The notes under the pieces are model-generated. The model was not told the DNA's origin, did no database searches, and saw only the letters and a program-made list of their open reading frames with translations. This document shows, piece after piece, positions 61,136-64,000 of a stretch of 64,000 nucleotides of DNA. Made by a program: the position numbers and the translations under genes. Each line of letters starts with the position of its first letter. The stretch's first letter is position 1. Origin of the DNA: Thermodesulfobacteriota bacterium (GTDB taxonomy: Bacteria > Desulfobacterota > UBA8473); contig JBFLWQ010000002.1 in NCBI GenBank assembly GCA_040757775.1, positions 62,001 to 126,000 on the forward strand. Direction: 5' to 3'.

Positions 61136-62641
61136 TCACCCCAGGGATTTGGAGTTGGACGTTCTGTAATTATAACACTTGTAGATATAAAAAGTCCTTA
61201 TATGTTCTCCGTTTCTATAGATTTTTAGGGGCAGCTCAGCCTCTATAGACGAAAACGTACCCTTATATACCTCGCGAGGGTCCTTGCTATATCGATTGTC
61301 TGCTAAGAAGATTGCATCACCGCCTATAAAATCATCAGGACCATGCCAGAAGTCATATTGATCGACATAGTCATTTAAGCAATATATTCTGAACCTGGCG
61401 CCGGTATAAAACGCAATATGGCCAGCCAGAACAGGACGATGGGTAAAAATAAAAGTCTTATTGCGCTGAGACATCTTACCATATATCTCTAAAATCCTTT
61501 CTCCAGCTTTGGGCCATCCATATAATTCGTTGGTTCCGTCTACTTCTACAGGAAGGGGTATAATTTTGAAAAGTGCCTGGGCAGGCATAAGAGCGGAGAA
61601 TAGAACGGCAGTTACTAAAACGAGATAAGTCGCCACAAGCAAACGTATTCTACTACTGCCAGTCTTTTTTCCAAATGATTCCAATGTTAACTGAGCTAGA
61701 AGAATAAATGCGGTAACAAACCCGAGAGTTGGCCAATGAGGCAATACTTTCTTGAAAAAGCTTAAACCAGCAAAAAAAAGCAGAATTACAACCGAAAAAG
61801 AAAAAAGAAAAAGATAACGATCATCTCGTTTTACAATTCCTCGATACCCACCAATAACAATGGCATAAATGGATGCAAAAAACAGGAAAGGAGAGATATA
61901 ACCCATCTGTCCTGCCAAACCAGCAACAAACCATTTCGGAGAAAATTCAAAGGTGCCTCCATAGCCACGGGAAAGCTGAAATCCAAAGGATGCCCATCCA
62001 TTTTTAATATTCCACATTATAACAGGGCTAAATATTAAAAGGGCAATAACTAATGATATATAAGGTTCTTTACGGGTAAGCCAAAACCTATTCTTTTCAG
62101 ACAATAGGAGAAAAATAAAAACAGAGGGGAATAAAAAAAGGGCGTTGTATTTACTTAAGAGTCCTAAACCTGCCACGCAACCTGCCAGATACCACAAAGA
62201 CGACTTCTCTTCTTTTACAGCCCTGTAAAGAAGATAAAGAGCTATAACCCAGCAGAGCCCCAGAGGAGTATCCGGCAGTATAAGTATTGCCTCTAATACA
62301 CTAAATACCGGTGTTAAATTCAGCAAAAGAGCTGAAAAAAAGCCTACCCTATTATCGTTGAAAATGTCTTTTGCAAGAAGGAAAACAAAAATAGAGGTAA
62401 AGAAAAAAAATATTACAGCCCCAATTCTGACTGAGAATTCATTTATCCCTCCAATTTTTGTAAACATAGCTATCAGGTAAGCAACCATGGGGGGATGGTC
62501 AAAGTATGAGAGACCTAAATATTGAGACCATGCAAAATAATGTGCCTCATCGTCTCCCAGACCAATCTTTCCTATGACACTCAGTCTAAGCACAGTTGTA
62601 ACTATAAGCAGGATAAAGAATAACTTTTTATATCTTTCCAT
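61136..62641 (-). CDS. ArnT-like GT39/83 glycosyltransferase 2
   Basis: 501 residues, about ten membrane segments. GLGDDEAHYFAWSQYLGLSY and FDHPPMVAYLIAMF retain the family motifs. Paralogue of the 58136 gene with the same downstream PAP2 neighbour. Its start overlaps the GT9 gene stop by 14 bases. Confidence 0.88.
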   Translation of the reverse strand: MERYKKLFFILLIVTTVLRLSVIGKIGLGDDEAHYFAWSQYLGLSYFDHPPMVAYLIAMFTKIGGINEFSVRIGAVIFFFFTSIFVFLLAKDIFNDNRVGFFSALLLNLTPVFSVLEAILILPDTPLGLCWVIALYLLYRAVKEEKSSLWYLAGCVAGLGLLSKYNALFLFPSVFIFLLLSEKNRFWLTRKEPYISLVIALLIFSPVIMWNIKNGWASFGFQLSRGYGGTFEFSPKWFVAGLAGQMGYISPFLFFASIYAIVIGGYRGIVKRDDRYLFLFSFSVVILLFFAGLSFFKKVLPHWPTLGFVTAFILLAQLTLESFGKKTGSSRIRLLVATYLVLVTAVLFSALMPAQALFKIIPLPVEVDGTNELYGWPKAGERILEIYGKMSQRNKTFIFTHRPVLAGHIAFYTGARFRIYCLNDYVDQYDFWHGPDDFIGGDAIFLADNRYSKDPREVYKGTFSSIEAELPLKIYRNGEHIRTFYIYKCYNYRTSNSKSLG

Positions 62642-63746
62642 TGTCCTTAAGCAGGTCTACCACAGCCTGGTAAACCTCCTCCAGGCCTATTGTATTCATG
62701 CAGTTAATTTCCTTATTACATTCCCTTTTATAACAGGGGCTACATTCCAGTTTCGAAAGTATCTTCCTGCCCCTACCGTAGAGTTCAATCTCTTGAGCAC
62801 AGGTGGGCCCAAAAATAGCAACTACAAGTTTTCCAAGTGCTATAGCTATGTGCATAGCAATGCTATCACCACTTACCACCATATCGCAGAGATTTATCAG
62901 GGAAGAGAATTGTTGCAGGGAGTTATCACAACCAGTATCATAAACAAGATTCCCAACCCTTGAGTATATCTCCCTGTTCCGTTTAACTTCATTAGGGCCA
63001 CCCAGAAGAATTATCTTCCCATTTATCTCTGAACTTATAGTTTTAATCAATTCGACAAAGCCATCAACTGTCCATGCCTTATTTGCAAATATATCTCCTG
63101 CACCAGTATTCAATCCAACAATTAAAGCATCTCCACTAATTCCATGCCTTAATAAAAATGACCTGGCATAATCCATATCTTTATCAGGGATGGTCAGGAT
63201 GTATTCATCCTGCTGGTATTTTAACCTTGATGCCTCATATATCAACTCAGGATAAGTTTTGGCGTTAATCTCAAATTTTAATGGGTCGGATAGACCTAAT
63301 TTAACCAGGTACAAACTTTCTTCATTTAAAGGAAAGAGATTACCTTCGGGACTCATTCCAAAACCTAATTTTTCTTTTGCCCTGACCTTTATAGCCAAAG
63401 CGGTTGCTCGCGGTTCTTTGTCGAGACACAAAAGCAAATCAAATTTTTCTACTTCCAGTCGGAGGATGGTTTCGACATTAAAAACCAATAGCCTATCTAT
63501 CAATGGATTCTCTTTAAGCAAACCATATGCGTTTTCGTCAGTTAACCATGTAATATGGCTTTCGGGATACTTCCTCTTAAACCCTCTTAAAACAGGGGTG
63601 GTTCTCAATACATCTCCCATAGCAGCCAATTTTATTATCAATATCCGTCTACCCATTGGTGTGTATTTATCACAATCTTCGCATAGCAATTTGTATCTGC
63701 ATGGTTTTTCACCTACAAAGTGCTTGCAATCGAGCCTTAGTTTCAT
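62628..63746 (-). CDS. GT9 heptosyltransferase-like protein with N-terminal Cys motif
   Basis: About 372 residues from MKLRLDCKHF; an ATG 21 bases upstream is also possible. An unusual N-terminal Cys cluster (CKHFVGEKPCRYKLLCEDC) precedes the GT9 start (ILIIKLAAMGDVLRTTPVL). GLNTGAGDIFANKAW and MVVSGDSIAMHIAIALGKLV follow, and CSPCYKRECNKEINC closes. The Cys cluster suggests a small metal site. First visible gene of the LPS locus. Confidence 0.83.
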   Translation of the reverse strand: MKLRLDCKHFVGEKPCRYKLLCEDCDKYTPMGRRILIIKLAAMGDVLRTTPVLRGFKRKYPESHITWLTDENAYGLLKENPLIDRLLVFNVETILRLEVEKFDLLLCLDKEPRATALAIKVRAKEKLGFGMSPEGNLFPLNEESLYLVKLGLSDPLKFEINAKTYPELIYEASRLKYQQDEYILTIPDKDMDYARSFLLRHGISGDALIVGLNTGAGDIFANKAWTVDGFVELIKTISSEINGKIILLGGPNEVKRNREIYSRVGNLVYDTGCDNSLQQFSSLINLCDMVVSGDSIAMHIAIALGKLVVAIFGPTCAQEIELYGRGRKILSKLECSPCYKRECNKEINCMNTIGLEEVYQAVVDLLKDNGKI

Positions 63747-63767
63747 CTTTTTCCCATCCAATCCCAT

Positions 63768-64000
63768 CCTCTCTTTTCAAAAAAGGGAGGCTAAACTAAA
63801 TTCCCCCTTTTAAAGGGGGATATCTGAAAAGGGCAATATAAATAAGCTCAGTTAAAAGTGTCTTCTAACGTGATTACAATCTCTAATTTAGTGTTTAAAT
63901 CCAACTTTATATAAAATACGTTCCATCCACACTACAAAATTAATGGGCAAATCATTGGCTGTTTTGTATAACATGTATATTCCTAATATACCAATGAAAA
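63768..64000. other. Non-coding right edge
   Basis: AT-rich. A short CCCCCTTTTAAAGGGGG hairpin repeat lies near 63803-63820. No gene is supported; the LPS operon promoter may lie here but none is clear. Confidence 0.4.

Overview
The window reads as chromosomal DNA of a Gram-negative, probably anaerobic, AT-leaning bacterium. It carries lipid A, Kdo and heptose genes (msbA, lpxK, waaA, gmhB, waaC, waaF), periplasmic binding proteins with signal peptides, a ferredoxin:thioredoxin-reductase-like protein and an LCAD-like acyl-CoA dehydrogenase. A deltaproteobacterial (Desulfobacterota) or Nitrospirota-like host fits. That is inference from gene content only: no rRNA is present and one tRNA (Arg, CCG) was found.

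Layout. (1) 0-10 kb: a lone ATC-hydrolase-like gene, then a minus-strand series of heptosyltransferase, UPF0104 flippase-like protein, LPP20-like protein, transglutaminase, UDP-glucuronate decarboxylase-like enzyme, 7TM-GAF histidine kinase and receiver-adenylate cyclase. (2) 10-20 kb: an accessory island of toxin-antitoxin-like modules, all on the minus strand: two AAA/DUF4143 proteins, two DUF2283 proteins, two Fic proteins, HEPN/MNT, BrnTA, and a second MNT with a broken HEPN. Nine copies of a two-hairpin repeat lie between modules, and degraded ends of DNA methyltransferase genes lie among them. (3) 20-29.6 kb: a defence-type block with a PHP-ATPase (TrlF-like), an Eco57I-family N6 methyltransferase and a PLD-SNF2 helicase. 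(4) 29.6-38.2 kb: a glycan gene cluster and a Grx/FTR/PNP/MTA-deaminase operon, bounded by two 204-bp MITE-like elements in inverted orientation. (5) 38-47 kb: two paralogous orphan binding proteins that share a candidate RNA leader, tRNA-Arg, acyl-CoA dehydrogenase, nucleoside phosphorylase, DUF1786, acylphosphatase, methyltransferase and amidohydrolase. (6) 47-64 kb: a long minus-strand LPS locus with lipid A/Kdo/heptose genes and two ArnT-like/PAP2 pairs around a Dpm-type synthase.

How the genes work together. Regions 1, 4 and 6 build and modify the cell surface. In region 1 the kinase and cyclase regulator probably tie envelope state to cAMP. Region 2 is a repeat-rich landing site for small toxin-like modules. 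Three of these appear to have near-leaderless promoters and at least two have palindromes over their promoters. Region 3 probably restricts foreign DNA. The 35-38 kb operon combines thiol redox and purine/MTA salvage.

The most notable observations are the methyltransferase-tail relics and punctuating repeats in the island, the near-identical MNT duplication with a decapitated toxin, a palindrome inserted in frame in the intact methyltransferase, the MITE pair that forms gene stop codons, and the conserved leader upstream of both binding proteins.
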